From Variovorax beijingensis (GTDB lineage: Bacteria; Pseudomonadota; Gammaproteobacteria; Burkholderiales; Burkholderiaceae_C): a DNA stretch of 64,000 nt. How positions within the stretch are numbered: the stretch's first letter is position 1; the number at the start of each line of letters is the position of its first letter. A program made the position numbers and the translations under genes. Under the pieces are notes generated by a model. The model made no database searches. It was not told the origin of the DNA and saw nothing but the letters and a program-made list of their open reading frames with translations. This document shows positions 8,169-16,367 of the stretch, in pieces. The stretch covers positions 786,001-850,000 of the forward strand of contig NZ_VIVL01000001.1 in NCBI RefSeq assembly GCF_007828835.1. The letters run 5' to 3'.

Positions 8169-9008
8169 ATGCCCTCCCGAACCGCGAACAAGAACGTCCA
8201 TCAGCCGGACGTTTCAACCCGTGCCGCGGCCGCCCAGGCACCCGCTGCCGAGCCCGGCGACGACGCCGGCAGCCGCACGCTGCGGCGCGGCCTGCAGTTG
8301 CTGGACGCGGTGCTGGCGAGCGGCCGCGAAGGCCTGCGCGTGGTGGACCTGTGCCGCGCGGCGGGACTGGAGCGCGCCACGGTCCACCGCCTGCTGGCCA
8401 CGCTGGTGGAGAGCGGCTATGCCGCGCAGCGCGGGCGCTTTCGCTACGTGGCGGGGCCGCGGCTCGCGGCCATGGCGCAGCCCGCCGGCATGCCCAACAT
8501 GGCGGTGCGCCTGCGTCCGGTGCTCGAACGCGTGAGCGCGGCCTGCGGCGATGCGGCTTTCGCCATCGTGCGCGAAGGCCCGGCATCGCACTGCATCGCG
8601 CGCCATGTGGGCACGCATCCGGTACAGATCCTGGTGATCCAGGTGGGCACGCGCCAGCCGCTCGGCGTGGGCGCGGCGGGCCTGGCGCTGCTGTCGGCGT
8701 TGCCGGACGACGAGATGGCATCCGCCATTGCCGCCAATGCCCCCGTCCTCGGACGCTACGGCGGCATGACGGCCGAGCGCATGGCGCTGCTGGTGCGCGC
8801 GACACGCGAGCGCGGCTGGTCGGTCATCGGCAACCATGCGACCGATGGGGTGCTGGCCGTGGGGATGGCGGTGCGCAGCAGCGAAGGCGAGCCGGTGGCC
8901 GCGATCAGCGTGGCGTCGACGCTGGACCGCATGCCGCGCGAGCGCCAGCAGTTGATCGCGCGCTGGATGCGCGAGGCGCTGGCCGCGCTGCTGCCGGGCG
9001 GGCTGTAG
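8169..9008 (+). CDS. IclR-family transcriptional regulator
   Basis: A 279-residue IclR-type regulator. The winged helix-turn-helix covers about residues 37-98 (RTLRRGLQLLDAVLASGREG, then LCRAAGLERATVHRLLATLV), followed by a GAF-like effector-binding domain ending RWMREALAALLPGGL. I chose the ATG at 8169, giving a short disordered N-terminal arm before the HTH, rather than more distant in-frame starts that read through the divergent promoter. Position opposite the Bug/acyl-CoA synthetase/lyase operon makes it the likely regulator, responding to the imported acid or a CoA intermediate. Confidence 0.9.
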   Translation: MPSRTANKNVHQPDVSTRAAAAQAPAAEPGDDAGSRTLRRGLQLLDAVLASGREGLRVVDLCRAAGLERATVHRLLATLVESGYAAQRGRFRYVAGPRLAAMAQPAGMPNMAVRLRPVLERVSAACGDAAFAIVREGPASHCIARHVGTHPVQILVIQVGTRQPLGVGAAGLALLSALPDDEMASAIAANAPVLGRYGGMTAERMALLVRATRERGWSVIGNHATDGVLAVGMAVRSSEGEPVAAISVASTLDRMPRERQQLIARWMREALAALLPGGL

Positions 9009-9023
9009 GTCTGCAGGGTGCGG

Positions 9024-9974
9024 CTACGCGCCGCTCTCGTCTTCGTCGTTATTGCGAATGCGCAGCGCCGCGTCATACAGCGCATTGCGCGGTGCGCCGC
9101 TGATCTCGGCCGCAAGCCGCACCGCGGTCTTCACGGGCAGCTCGGCCAGCAGCAGGCGCAGCACGCGTTCGCCTTCGGCGCTGCCGTCGTCGGCGGCCGC
9201 GGCCAGCGGGTGCAGCACCAGCGCGAATTCGCCGCGCGTGCGGTCGCGGCCGGCCGCAAACCAGGCCGGCAGCCCGGCGGCGGCGACGGTCGCGATCTCC
9301 TCGAACTGCTTGGTGAGCTCGCGGCCGACGGTGAGGCGGCGCTCGCCCAGCGTCGCAAGTGCGCGCGCCACGGCCTCGATGCGGTGCGGCGCTTCCAGCA
9401 GCACCACCGCGCGCCGCTCCTGCGCGAGCGCCTGCACGGCCGCGTCGCGCTCGCCGGCCTTGGTCGGCAGGAAGCCCGCGAACACGAAGGCGCTGCTCTC
9501 GTCGCCCGCCGCCACGAGGCCGGCGGCGCCGACCAGCGTGGTGACGCTGCTCGCCCCCGGCAGCGGCAGCACGCGCAGGCCGGCAGCGCGCACGGCCGCG
9601 ACCAGCCGCGCGCCCGGGTCGCTCACGCCCGGCGTGCCGGCGTCGCTCACGTAGGCGATGCGCTCGCCCTGCGCGAGCCGCGCGGCCACGGCCTGCGCGG
9701 CCTCGGCCTCGTTGTGCTGGTGCACGGCCAGCAGCTGGGCATTCGGCCGGTCGATGCCGTAGGCGCGCAGCAGGCTCTGCGTGTGGCGCGTGTCCTCGCA
9801 GGCGACGGCGTCGACCAGCTGCAGCACGTGCAGCGCGCGCAGCGTGATGTCGGCCAGGTTGCCGATGGGCGTGGCCACCACATACAGCGTACCCTGCGGA
9901 TAATGCTGCCCACCCGCGGCGTCGCGCGCGGCTGCGAGGGCGGCGCCGAAGGCAGCGGGTACTAGTGAAGCCAA
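9024..9974 (-). CDS. rsmI: 16S rRNA (cytidine(1402)-2'-O)-methyltransferase RsmI
   Basis: A 316-residue SAM-dependent tetrapyrrole-methylase-fold enzyme that 2'-O-methylates C1402 of 16S rRNA in the decoding centre. Signature segments are TLYVVATPIGNLADIT (about residues 30-45), CEDTRHTQSLL, and AYVSDAGTPGVSDPGA. I chose the TTG at 9974 because a GGAG lies seven bases upstream; another in-frame TTG at 9995 would add seven residues. It is divergent from yraN with 44 bp between starts, the arrangement also seen around E. coli yraL (rsmI) and yraN. Confidence 0.95.
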   Translation of the reverse strand: MASLVPAAFGAALAAARDAAGGQHYPQGTLYVVATPIGNLADITLRALHVLQLVDAVACEDTRHTQSLLRAYGIDRPNAQLLAVHQHNEAEAAQAVAARLAQGERIAYVSDAGTPGVSDPGARLVAAVRAAGLRVLPLPGASSVTTLVGAAGLVAAGDESSAFVFAGFLPTKAGERDAAVQALAQERRAVVLLEAPHRIEAVARALATLGERRLTVGRELTKQFEEIATVAAAGLPAWFAAGRDRTRGEFALVLHPLAAAADDGSAEGERVLRLLLAELPVKTAVRLAAEISGAPRNALYDAALRIRNNDEDESGA

Positions 9975-10018
9975 GGGGTTTCTCCGTAGGAACAAAAAGA
10001 AGCCGGCAGGGAGCCAGC

Positions 10019-10390
10019 ATGAAGACCATCACGACCAAGCATCGCGGCGATGCGGCGGAAGACGCCGCGCTCGACCACCTCCAATGCGCCGGCCTGGCGC
10101 TGGTAGCGCGCAATTATCGAACGCCCGGGCGCGGCGGCGGCGAGATCGACCTGATCATGCGCGATCCGCGCGACGCCACGCTGGTGTTCGTGGAAGTGCG
10201 CCAGCGCAGCACGGGCACGCACGGCGGCGCCGGCGGCAGCATCACGGGTCTCAAGCAGCGGCGCATCGTGTTCGCGGCGCGCCACTACCTGAACGGCCTG
10301 CGCACGCTGCCGCCGTGCCGTTTCGACGTGGTGCTAGTCGAGGAGCGCATCACCTGGCTGCAGGGCGCGTTCGACGCGGGCGGGAACTGA
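10019..10390 (+). CDS. yraN: YraN family protein (UPF0102, endonuclease-like fold)
   Basis: A 123-residue protein of the UPF0102 family, with a restriction-endonuclease-like fold; the cellular role is unsettled. Family markers are KHRGDAAEDAAL near the N-terminus, ARNYRTPGRGGGEIDLIMRD (about residues 31-50), and TLVFVEVRQR, which supply the acidic residues of the nuclease-like core; the position often Lys in ExK is Arg here. The ATG at 10019 has an AGGGAG just upstream. It sits between rsmI (divergent) and diaA (75 bp downstream), the conserved order. Confidence 0.93.
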   Translation: MKTITTKHRGDAAEDAALDHLQCAGLALVARNYRTPGRGGGEIDLIMRDPRDATLVFVEVRQRSTGTHGGAGGSITGLKQRRIVFAARHYLNGLRTLPPCRFDVVLVEERITWLQGAFDAGGN

Positions 10391-10464
10391 AGCCGCGCCG
10401 CGCGCTCCACTCCACATCGAACGCAAACGTCTTGTTTCAACGCCCCCCGGTATCATCGCGCCCC

Positions 10465-11109
10465 ATGCTCGAGCAACGGATTCAGCAACACTTCATCGAC
10501 AGCGCCGACCTCAAGTACCAGGCCGGCCCCATCCTCAGCAAACCCATTTCGCAGGCCATGCAGGCGATCCTTGCGTGCGTGACCAGCGGCGGCAAGGTGC
10601 TGGCCTGCGGTGCGGGCGTCTCGGGCCTGCTGGCGGCGCAGTTCGCGGCGCACTTCGTCGGCCGCTTCGAGCGCGAGCGCCCCGAGCTGGGCGCCATCGC
10701 GCTGCCCGGCGACCCCAACGACCCGGCGGCCGACAGCGCCGCCGCCGTCGATGCCGACCGCTTCGCCCGCCAGGTGCGCGCGCTCGGCCAGGCCGGCGAC
10801 GTGCTGCTGGCGCTCAGCGCCAGCGGGCAGTCGGCGGCCGTGCTGGCCGCGGTGCTGGCCGCGCACGAGCGCGACATGACGGTGGTCGCGCTGCTGGGCA
10901 ACGCCAGTGCCGGCCAGCCGGCATCGCCCGGCGCGGGCAGCAGCGGCACCGGCGGCGCCATCGGCCGCGCGCTGCGCGAAACGGATGTCCAGATCGGCGT
11001 GTCGCACGAACGTGCGGCGCGTATCCACGAAGTCCACCTGCTCGCACTGCACTGCCTGTGCGACGGCGTGGATGCCCAGCTACTCGGAGAACAGGAAGCT
11101 TCCACATGA
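10465..11109 (+). CDS. diaA: SIS-domain phosphoheptose isomerase-like protein (DiaA/GmhA type)
   Basis: A 214-residue SIS-fold protein. The SIS core runs from about residue 33 (ILACVTSGGKVLACGAGVSG) through LLALSASGQSAAVLAAVLAA to ALHCLCDGVDAQL at the end, the standard GmhA/DiaA ending. DiaA binds DnaA and times replication initiation; GmhA isomerises sedoheptulose-7-phosphate. The place between yraN and a dolP-like gene, as in E. coli, favours DiaA. Compared with GmhA the usual phosphate-loop Ser/Asn pattern is weaker (GAGVSG in place of GNGGSA), also favouring a non-catalytic role. The stop overlaps the next ATG by 4 bp. Confidence 0.8.
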   Translation: MLEQRIQQHFIDSADLKYQAGPILSKPISQAMQAILACVTSGGKVLACGAGVSGLLAAQFAAHFVGRFERERPELGAIALPGDPNDPAADSAAAVDADRFARQVRALGQAGDVLLALSASGQSAAVLAAVLAAHERDMTVVALLGNASAGQPASPGAGSSGTGGAIGRALRETDVQIGVSHERAARIHEVHLLALHCLCDGVDAQLLGEQEAST

Positions 11110-11864
11110 CGACAACGACACCGTTCCAGCGCTTCGCCATTGCACTTGCCTCGGGAACCGTTCTGGTTGCCGGGCTTTCGGCCTGCGTGCCGCTCGTGGT
11201 CGGAGGGGCCGCCGCGGTGGGCGTGGGCATGGTGGCGACCGACCGCCGCAGCTCCGGCGCCCAGCTCGACGACCAGGGCATCGAGCTGCGCGCGGCCGCG
11301 CGCGTGCGCGAGATCGCCAACGACAACATGTACGTGAGCGTCACCAGCTACAACCGCCAGGTGCTGCTGACCGGCGCCGTGGGCAGCGATGCCGACCGTC
11401 GCCGCGTCGAGGACGTGGTGCAGCGCGTGGACAACGTGCGCTCGGTGGTCAACGAGCTCACCGTCGGCCAGTCCAGCACTTTCCAGGAACGCTCCAACGA
11501 CCTGTTCATCAGCGGCAAGGTCAAGGCCTCGCTGCTCGACGCCAAGGACATCTTCGCCAATTCGTTCAAGGTGGTGACCGAGCGCGGCGTGGTCTACCTG
11601 ATGGGCATCGCGACGCGCCGCGAGACCGACCGCGCGACCGAAATCGCACGCGGCATCTCGGGCGTGCAGAAGGTGGTGCGCGTGGTCGAGGTGGTGAGCG
11701 AGGCCGAGCTGGCCAGCCAGGCGCAGCGCGGCGGCACCGGATCGCCGCCGCCGGCACCGTCTTCGGCGCCCGGATCTTCTTCATCGTCGCGCGTGCCGCT
11801 GCCGCCGATGGAGCCGCTGCCGCCGGCCCAGCCCGGCGGCGCGACGACCACGCCGGTGCGCTGA
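11106..11864 (+). CDS. dolP: BON-domain outer-membrane lipoprotein (DolP/YraP-like)
   Basis: A 252-residue lipoprotein with two BON domains. The signal peptide ends in a lipobox (GLSAC, lipidated Cys near residue 27). BON1 covers about residues 55-122 (YVSVTSYNRQVLLTGAVGSD) and BON2 about 130-200 (FKVVTERGVVYLMGIATRRE). A Pro/Ser-rich tail of about 45 residues follows, longer than E. coli DolP (191 residues in all). DolP localises to the division site and supports outer-membrane integrity. Translationally coupled to diaA (ATGA) and closed by a strong terminator. Confidence 0.9.
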   Translation: MTTTTPFQRFAIALASGTVLVAGLSACVPLVVGGAAAVGVGMVATDRRSSGAQLDDQGIELRAAARVREIANDNMYVSVTSYNRQVLLTGAVGSDADRRRVEDVVQRVDNVRSVVNELTVGQSSTFQERSNDLFISGKVKASLLDAKDIFANSFKVVTERGVVYLMGIATRRETDRATEIARGISGVQKVVRVVEVVSEAELASQAQRGGTGSPPPAPSSAPGSSSSSRVPLPPMEPLPPAQPGGATTTPVR

Positions 11865-11883
11865 TCCGCTACGGCAAAAAAAC

Positions 11884-11915
11884 AAAGCCCGCTTGCGCGG
11901 GCTTTTTCTTTTTTT
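11884..11915. terminator. bidirectional rho-independent terminator
   Basis: AAAGCCCGC (11884-11892) pairs with GCGGGCTTT (11897-11905) across a TTGC loop and is followed by TTCTTTTTTT; an A-run precedes it, so it can work for dolP and for the convergent dehydrogenase gene, whose stop lies at 11914. Confidence 0.9.
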
Positions 11916-12822
11916 ACTTGAGCCGGATGATCAGGCTCGACGTGTCCCAGCGCCGGCCGCCGGCCTGCTGCACGTCGGCATAGAACTGGTCGACCAGCGC
12001 CGTCACGGGCAGGCGTGCGCCGTTGCGCTTGGCCTCGTCGAGCACCAGGCCCAGGTCCTTGCGCATCCAGTCGACGGCAAAGCCGTAGTCGAACTTGCCG
12101 TCGATCATGGTCTTGCCGCGGTTGTCCATCTGCCAGCTCTGGGCGGCGCCCTTGCCGATCACCTCGAGCACCAGCTTCATGTCGAGGCCGGCGCGCTGGC
12201 CGAAGGCAATGGCTTCGGAGAGGCCCTGCACCAGGCCCGCGATGGCGATCTGGTTCACCATTTTTGCCAGCTGGCCGGCGCCGCTTGCGCCCAGCAGCGT
12301 GACGGCGCGCGCGAAGGCGTCCATCACCGGCTTGACGCGTTCGAAGCTCGCCTTGTCGCCGCCGCACATCACGGTGAGCGCTCCGTTCTGCGCACCGGCC
12401 TGGCCGCCGGACACCGGCGCGTCGATGAACTGCAGCCCGGCTGCTGCCGCCGCGTTCGCGAGTTCGCGCGCCACGTCGGCCGAGGCGGTGGTGTGGTCGA
12501 CCAGCACGCTGCCCTTCTTCATGCCCGCGAAGGCGCCGTTGGGCCCCAGCACCACGGCGCGCAGGTCGTCGTCGTTGCCCACGCAGCTGAAGACGATGTC
12601 GGCGCCCGCGGCCGCTTCGCGCGGGGTGGCGGCATGGCGGCCGGGCGCGCCGAATTCGGCGACCCAGGCCTCGGCCTTGGCCGGTGTGCGGTTGTAGACC
12701 GTGACCTTGTGGCCGGCCTTGGCCAGGTGCCCGGCCATCGGACCGCCCATGACGCCAAGGCCCAGGAAGGCCACCGTCTGGGAGGGGATGGATTCGTAGG
12801 TTCGGGGGTTGATGCTGCTCAT
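11914..12822 (-). CDS. NAD(P)-dependent beta-hydroxyacid dehydrogenase (3-hydroxyisobutyrate dehydrogenase family)
   Basis: A 302-residue oxidoreductase of the 3-hydroxyisobutyrate/6-phosphogluconate/tartronate-semialdehyde family. The Rossmann motif is VAFLGLGVMGGPMAGHLAKA (about residues 17-36), the substrate motif is DAPVSGGQAGAQNGALTVMC (about 134-153), and the catalytic Lys lies in GQLAKMVNQIAIAGLVQGLS (about 188). After VYNRT comes no acidic residue, which fits NADP as well as NAD. The gene stands alone, convergent with dolP and upstream of pilU by 43 bp. The exact hydroxyacid (hydroxyisobutyrate, glyoxylate or succinate semialdehyde) cannot be settled. Confidence 0.88.
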   Translation of the reverse strand: MSSINPRTYESIPSQTVAFLGLGVMGGPMAGHLAKAGHKVTVYNRTPAKAEAWVAEFGAPGRHAATPREAAAGADIVFSCVGNDDDLRAVVLGPNGAFAGMKKGSVLVDHTTASADVARELANAAAAAGLQFIDAPVSGGQAGAQNGALTVMCGGDKASFERVKPVMDAFARAVTLLGASGAGQLAKMVNQIAIAGLVQGLSEAIAFGQRAGLDMKLVLEVIGKGAAQSWQMDNRGKTMIDGKFDYGFAVDWMRKDLGLVLDEAKRNGARLPVTALVDQFYADVQQAGGRRWDTSSLIIRLK

Positions 12823-12865
12823 GGGCGAGAGCTTAAAGCCAACGCGGCGCCCGCGTCACCTGCGT

Positions 12866-14002
12866 CTAAACAATCGCGAAATGCTCGGTGCCGGCGGAGA
12901 GATCCGTGCTGCGCGCGCGCTGGCTGTTGAGCTTGATCTGCAGCCGCAGGTCGTTGGCCGAGTCGGCGTTGCGGATGGCGTCCTCGAAGGTGATCGAGTG
13001 GCTCTCGAACAGGTCGAACAGCGCCTGGTCGAAGGTCTGCATGCCGAGGTTGCGGCTCTTCTTCATGATCTCCTTGATCTCGCCCACCTCGCCCTTGAAG
13101 ATCAGGTCGGAGATGAGCGGCGTGTTCAGCAGCACTTCCACCGCCGCCACGCGGCCCTGGCCGTCCTCGGTGGGCACCAGGCGCTGCGAGATCAACGAGC
13201 GCAGGTTCAGCGACAGGTCCATCAGGAGCTGGGCGCGGCGTTCCTCGGGGAAGAAGTTGATGATCCGGTCCAGCGCCTGGTTGGCGCTGTTGGCGTGCAG
13301 CGTGGCCATGCACAGGTGGCCGGTCTCGGCAAAGGCCACGGCGTGCTCCATGGTCTCGCGGTCGCGGATTTCGCCCATCAGGATCACGTCGGGCGCCTGG
13401 CGCAGCGTGTTCTTGAGCGCGGCTTCCCAGCTGTCGGTGTCGATGCCCACTTCGCGCTGCGTGACCACGCAGTTCTTGTGCGGGTGCACGAACTCGACCG
13501 GGTCTTCCACCGTCACGATGTGGCCGTAGGAGTTTTCGTTGCGCCAGTCGATCATGGCCGCCAGCGTGGTCGACTTGCCCGAGCCCGTGGCGCCCACCAG
13601 GATGGTGAGGCCGCGCTTGGTCATCGACACGTCCTTCAGCACCTGCGGCATGCCCAGGCCGTCGATGGTCGGCAGCTTGGCCGGGATGGTCCGCAGCACC
13701 ATGCCGACCTTGCCCTGCTGCACGAAGGCGTTCACGCGGAAGCGGCCGATGCCGGTGGGCGAGATCGCGAAGTTGCATTCCTTGGTGCGCTCGAACTCGG
13801 CCGTCTGGCGGTCGTTCATGACCGAGCGCGTGAGCGCCAGCGTGTGCTGCGCGCCCAGCGCCTGCTGCGACACCTTGGTGACCTTGCCGTCGACCTTGAT
13901 CGCGGGCGGAAAGTCGGCGGTGATGAACAAGTCGCTGCCGTTGCGGCTCACCATGAGCTTGAGCAGGTCGTTGATGAACTGGCTGGCTTGATCGCGTTCC
14001 AT
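12866..14002 (-). CDS. pilU: type IV pilus retraction ATPase, PilU
   Basis: A 378-residue hexameric secretion-type ATPase that assists PilT in pulling back type IV pili for twitching. Walker A is GATGSGKS (residues 137-144); the Asp box is TVEDPVEFVHPHKN, Walker B is PDVILMGEIRDRETM, and the His box is GHLCMATLHANSANQA. The GEIRD sequence and the longer C-terminus ending GTEHFAIV distinguish it from PilT. The ATG at 14002 begins MERDQASQFINDLLK. It follows pilT by 25 bp on the same strand, the usual pair in beta- and gammaproteobacteria. Confidence 0.95.
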   Translation of the reverse strand: MERDQASQFINDLLKLMVSRNGSDLFITADFPPAIKVDGKVTKVSQQALGAQHTLALTRSVMNDRQTAEFERTKECNFAISPTGIGRFRVNAFVQQGKVGMVLRTIPAKLPTIDGLGMPQVLKDVSMTKRGLTILVGATGSGKSTTLAAMIDWRNENSYGHIVTVEDPVEFVHPHKNCVVTQREVGIDTDSWEAALKNTLRQAPDVILMGEIRDRETMEHAVAFAETGHLCMATLHANSANQALDRIINFFPEERRAQLLMDLSLNLRSLISQRLVPTEDGQGRVAAVEVLLNTPLISDLIFKGEVGEIKEIMKKSRNLGMQTFDQALFDLFESHSITFEDAIRNADSANDLRLQIKLNSQRARSTDLSAGTEHFAIV

Positions 14003-14027
14003 GTGTCGGTACTCCGAAGGGCTGGGA

Positions 14028-15071
14028 TCAGCCTGGGAAATTCTCGGGGATCTTGGCCTTGCCGCGCGCCTCGGCGGCCGAAATGGCATTGCGGCGAACG
14101 AGGTCGGTCAGGTTCTGGTCCAGCGTCTGCATGCCCGAGCCCTGGCCGGTCTGGATGGCCGAATACATCTGCGCCACCTTGGCCTCGCGGATCAGGTTGC
14201 GGATGGCCGGCGTGCCCAGCATGATCTCGTGCGCCGCCACGCGGCCCTGGCCGTCCTTGGTCTTGCACAGCGTCTGCGAGATCACGGCCTGCAGCGACTC
14301 CGACAGCATGGCGCGGATCATTTCCTTTTCCTCGCCCGGGAACACGTCGATGATCCGGTCGATGGTCTTGGCGGCCGACGAGGTGTGCAGCGTGCCGAAC
14401 ACCAGGTGGCCCGTCTCGGCCGCGGTCATGGCCAGGCGGATGGTTTCCAGGTCGCGCAGCTCGCCCACCAGGATGGCGTCCGGGTCTTCGCGCAGCGCCG
14501 AGCGCAGCGCGTTGGAGAAGCTGAGCGTCATTGGCCCGACCTCGCGCTGGTTGATCAGGCACTTCTTGGATTCGTGCACGAATTCGATCGGGTCTTCCAC
14601 TGTGAGGATGTGGCCGTACTCGTTTTCGTTGAGGAAGTTGACCATCGCGGCCAGCGTGGTCGACTTGCCCGAACCGGTGGGCCCGGTCACCAGCACCAGC
14701 CCGCGCGGCTTGAGCGCCAGTTCCGCGAAAATCTTGGGCGCGTTGAGCTGCTCCAGCGTGAGGATCTTCGAAGGAATGGTCCGGAACACCGCCGCCGCGC
14801 CGCGCGCCTGGTTGAACGCATTCACGCGGAAGCGCGCGAGGCCGTCGATCTCGAACGAGAAATCGACCTCCAGGAACTCTTCGTAGTGCTTGCGGTGCGT
14901 GTCGCTCATGATGTCGTACACCATGGCGTGCACCGACTTGTGGTCGAGCGCATCGACATTGATGCGCCGCACGTCGCCGTGGACGCGGATCATCGGCGGC
15001 AGGCCGGCCGACAGATGCAGGTCGGAGGCTTTGTTCTTGACGCTGAATGCCAGCAGTTGGGTAATGTCCAC
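14028..15071 (-). CDS. pilT: type IV pilus twitching motility ATPase PilT
   Basis: A 347-residue retraction motor. Walker A is GPTGSGKS (residues 130-137), followed by HILTVEDPIEFVHESKK, DAILVGELRDLETIRLA and the His box GHLVFGTLHTSSAAKT; the AIRNLIREAK segment is the PilT C-terminal signature. The start is GTG at 15071 with GAGGAG five bases upstream, giving M-DITQLLAFSVKNKASDLHL. Divergent from yggS with 51 bp between, a highly conserved arrangement, and co-directional with pilU. Confidence 0.96.
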   Translation of the reverse strand: MDITQLLAFSVKNKASDLHLSAGLPPMIRVHGDVRRINVDALDHKSVHAMVYDIMSDTHRKHYEEFLEVDFSFEIDGLARFRVNAFNQARGAAAVFRTIPSKILTLEQLNAPKIFAELALKPRGLVLVTGPTGSGKSTTLAAMVNFLNENEYGHILTVEDPIEFVHESKKCLINQREVGPMTLSFSNALRSALREDPDAILVGELRDLETIRLAMTAAETGHLVFGTLHTSSAAKTIDRIIDVFPGEEKEMIRAMLSESLQAVISQTLCKTKDGQGRVAAHEIMLGTPAIRNLIREAKVAQMYSAIQTGQGSGMQTLDQNLTDLVRRNAISAAEARGKAKIPENFPG

Positions 15072-15122
15072 GGGGCTCCTCGGCTCGAGTTCGGTGACGT
15101 TTTGATACGATTTTGGAAGATT

Positions 15123-15809
15123 ATGACGATGATTGGCGACGACCTCCAGCAAGTAAAGGACCGGATCGCAAAGGCCTGCGCCGAGCATGGGCGCAACCCG
15201 GCCGAAGTCCGGCTGCTGGCGGTGTCCAAGACCTTCGGTCCGGAGGCCGTGCGCGAGGCGTATGCGGCGGGTCAGCGGGCCTTCGGCGAGAACTATGTGC
15301 AGGAGGGGCTGGACAAGATCGCCGCGCTGTCGGAGCTGCGCGCGGAACTCGAATGGCACTGCATCGGCCCTCTGCAGAGCAACAAGACGCGGCCCGTGGC
15401 CGAGCATTTCGACTGGGTGCACGGCATCGACCGGCTCAAGATCGCCGAGCGTCTTTCGGCGCAGCGGCCGGCGCATCTGCCGCCGCTCCAGGTGTGCCTG
15501 CAGGTCAACGTGGACGGCGGCGCCAACAAGTCCGGCGTGCCTCCGGAAGAGGCGCTGCCGCTCGCGCGCGCTGTGGCGGCGTTGCCACATCTGCGGCTGC
15601 GCGGGCTCATGGCCATTCCCGAACCGGTGCCGGATTTCGCGGCGCAGCGCGAACTGTGCCTGCGCGCCCGCGCCGTGTACGACGCGATCCGCGCCGCCGG
15701 CATCGAACTCGATACGCTCTCGCTGGGCATGAGCGCGGACCTCGAGGCGGCCGTCAGCGCCGGCAGCACGATGGTGCGCATCGGCACCGCGATCTTCGGC
15801 CGCCGCTAG
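15123..15809 (+). CDS. yggS: YggS-family pyridoxal phosphate homeostasis protein
   Basis: A 228-residue PLP-binding TIM-barrel protein (PLPBP/PROSC) that buffers pyridoxal 5'-phosphate and affects amino-acid pools; no enzymatic activity is established. The PLP Lys lies in LLAVSKTFGPEAVREAY (about residue 36), with GENYVQEGLDK and EWHCIGPLQSNKTRPV following, and LSLGMSADLEAAVSAGSTMVRIGTAIFG closing the barrel. GGAAGA lies just upstream; the next ATG at 15129 is also well spaced and could be the real start. Its TAG stop overlaps the stop of the convergent Lrp gene in the shared bases CTAG. Confidence 0.95.
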   Translation: MTMIGDDLQQVKDRIAKACAEHGRNPAEVRLLAVSKTFGPEAVREAYAAGQRAFGENYVQEGLDKIAALSELRAELEWHCIGPLQSNKTRPVAEHFDWVHGIDRLKIAERLSAQRPAHLPPLQVCLQVNVDGGANKSGVPPEEALPLARAVAALPHLRLRGLMAIPEPVPDFAAQRELCLRARAVYDAIRAAGIELDTLSLGMSADLEAAVSAGSTMVRIGTAIFGRR

Positions 15810-16279
15810 ATGCCCAGCGGCAGCCGCGCGCTGCTCTTGATTTCTTCCATCACCGCGTAGGTCCGCGTCTCCCGCACGCCCGGCAGTTGCCACAGCACCG
15901 TGCCGGCGAACTCGCGGTAGGCCGCCATGTCGGCCATGCGGGTCTTGAGCAGGTAGTCGAAGCCGCCCGCGACCATGTGGCATTCCATGATCTCGTCGCG
16001 CACCTGCACGGCCGCCTTGAACTGTTCGAACACGTTGGGCGTGGTGCGGTCGAGCAGGATCTCGACGAACACCGTGAGGCCGCGCCCGAGCTTGTGCGGA
16101 TCGAGCCGCGCCTCGTAGCCCTGGATGAAACCGTCGCGCGTGAGCCGCTGCACCCGCGCCAGCACGGCAGTGGGTGATAGCGCCACCATCTCGGCCAGCT
16201 TGAGGTTGGTGATGCGGCCGTCTTCCTGAAGAATCTTCAGCAGCCGGAGATCGATGCGATCCAGGTCCAGGTCGAGCAT
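15806..16279 (-). CDS. Lrp/AsnC-family regulator, likely of putA
   Basis: A 157-residue leucine-responsive-type regulator. The N-terminal HTH is LDRIDLRLLKILQEDGRITN (about residues 5-24) with LSPTAVLARVQRL as recognition helix, followed by a RAM ligand-binding domain. I chose the ATG at 16279, which gives MLDLDLDRIDLRLL as in BkdR/PutR proteins. Divergent from putA with 88 bp between; in many proteobacteria an Lrp-type PutR activates putA in response to proline, so that role is likely here. Confidence 0.92.
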   Translation of the reverse strand: MLDLDLDRIDLRLLKILQEDGRITNLKLAEMVALSPTAVLARVQRLTRDGFIQGYEARLDPHKLGRGLTVFVEILLDRTTPNVFEQFKAAVQVRDEIMECHMVAGGFDYLLKTRMADMAAYREFAGTVLWQLPGVRETRTYAVMEEIKSSARLPLGI

Positions 16280-16305
16280 TGGTGAATTATCCGGTCGAGT
16301 CCATA

Positions 16306-16341
16306 TTTTTTGGCAAAAGATTCGGTCTATATCCAAAGACC
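16306..16341. promoter_or_regulatory. candidate Lrp/PutR binding region upstream of putA
   Basis: The divergent gap is strikingly A/T-rich for this genome and holds two dyads: TTTT-GGC-AAAA at 16308-16318 and GGTCT (16324-16328) with AGACC (16337-16341). Lrp proteins favour such A/T-rich dyads next to regulated promoters. Confidence 0.4.
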
Positions 16342-16367
16342 ATAGGGGATAGAACCAAGGAACTGCC

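Noticed and set aside
10432..10456. Possible promoter TTGTTT / TATCAT before diaA
   Set aside because: The spacer is only 13 bp, too short for a sigma-70 promoter; diaA may be read from the yraN promoter.
11884..11915. Riboswitch or attenuator in place of a terminator
   Set aside because: Position between two convergent stops and the flanking A- and T-runs fit a plain bidirectional terminator.
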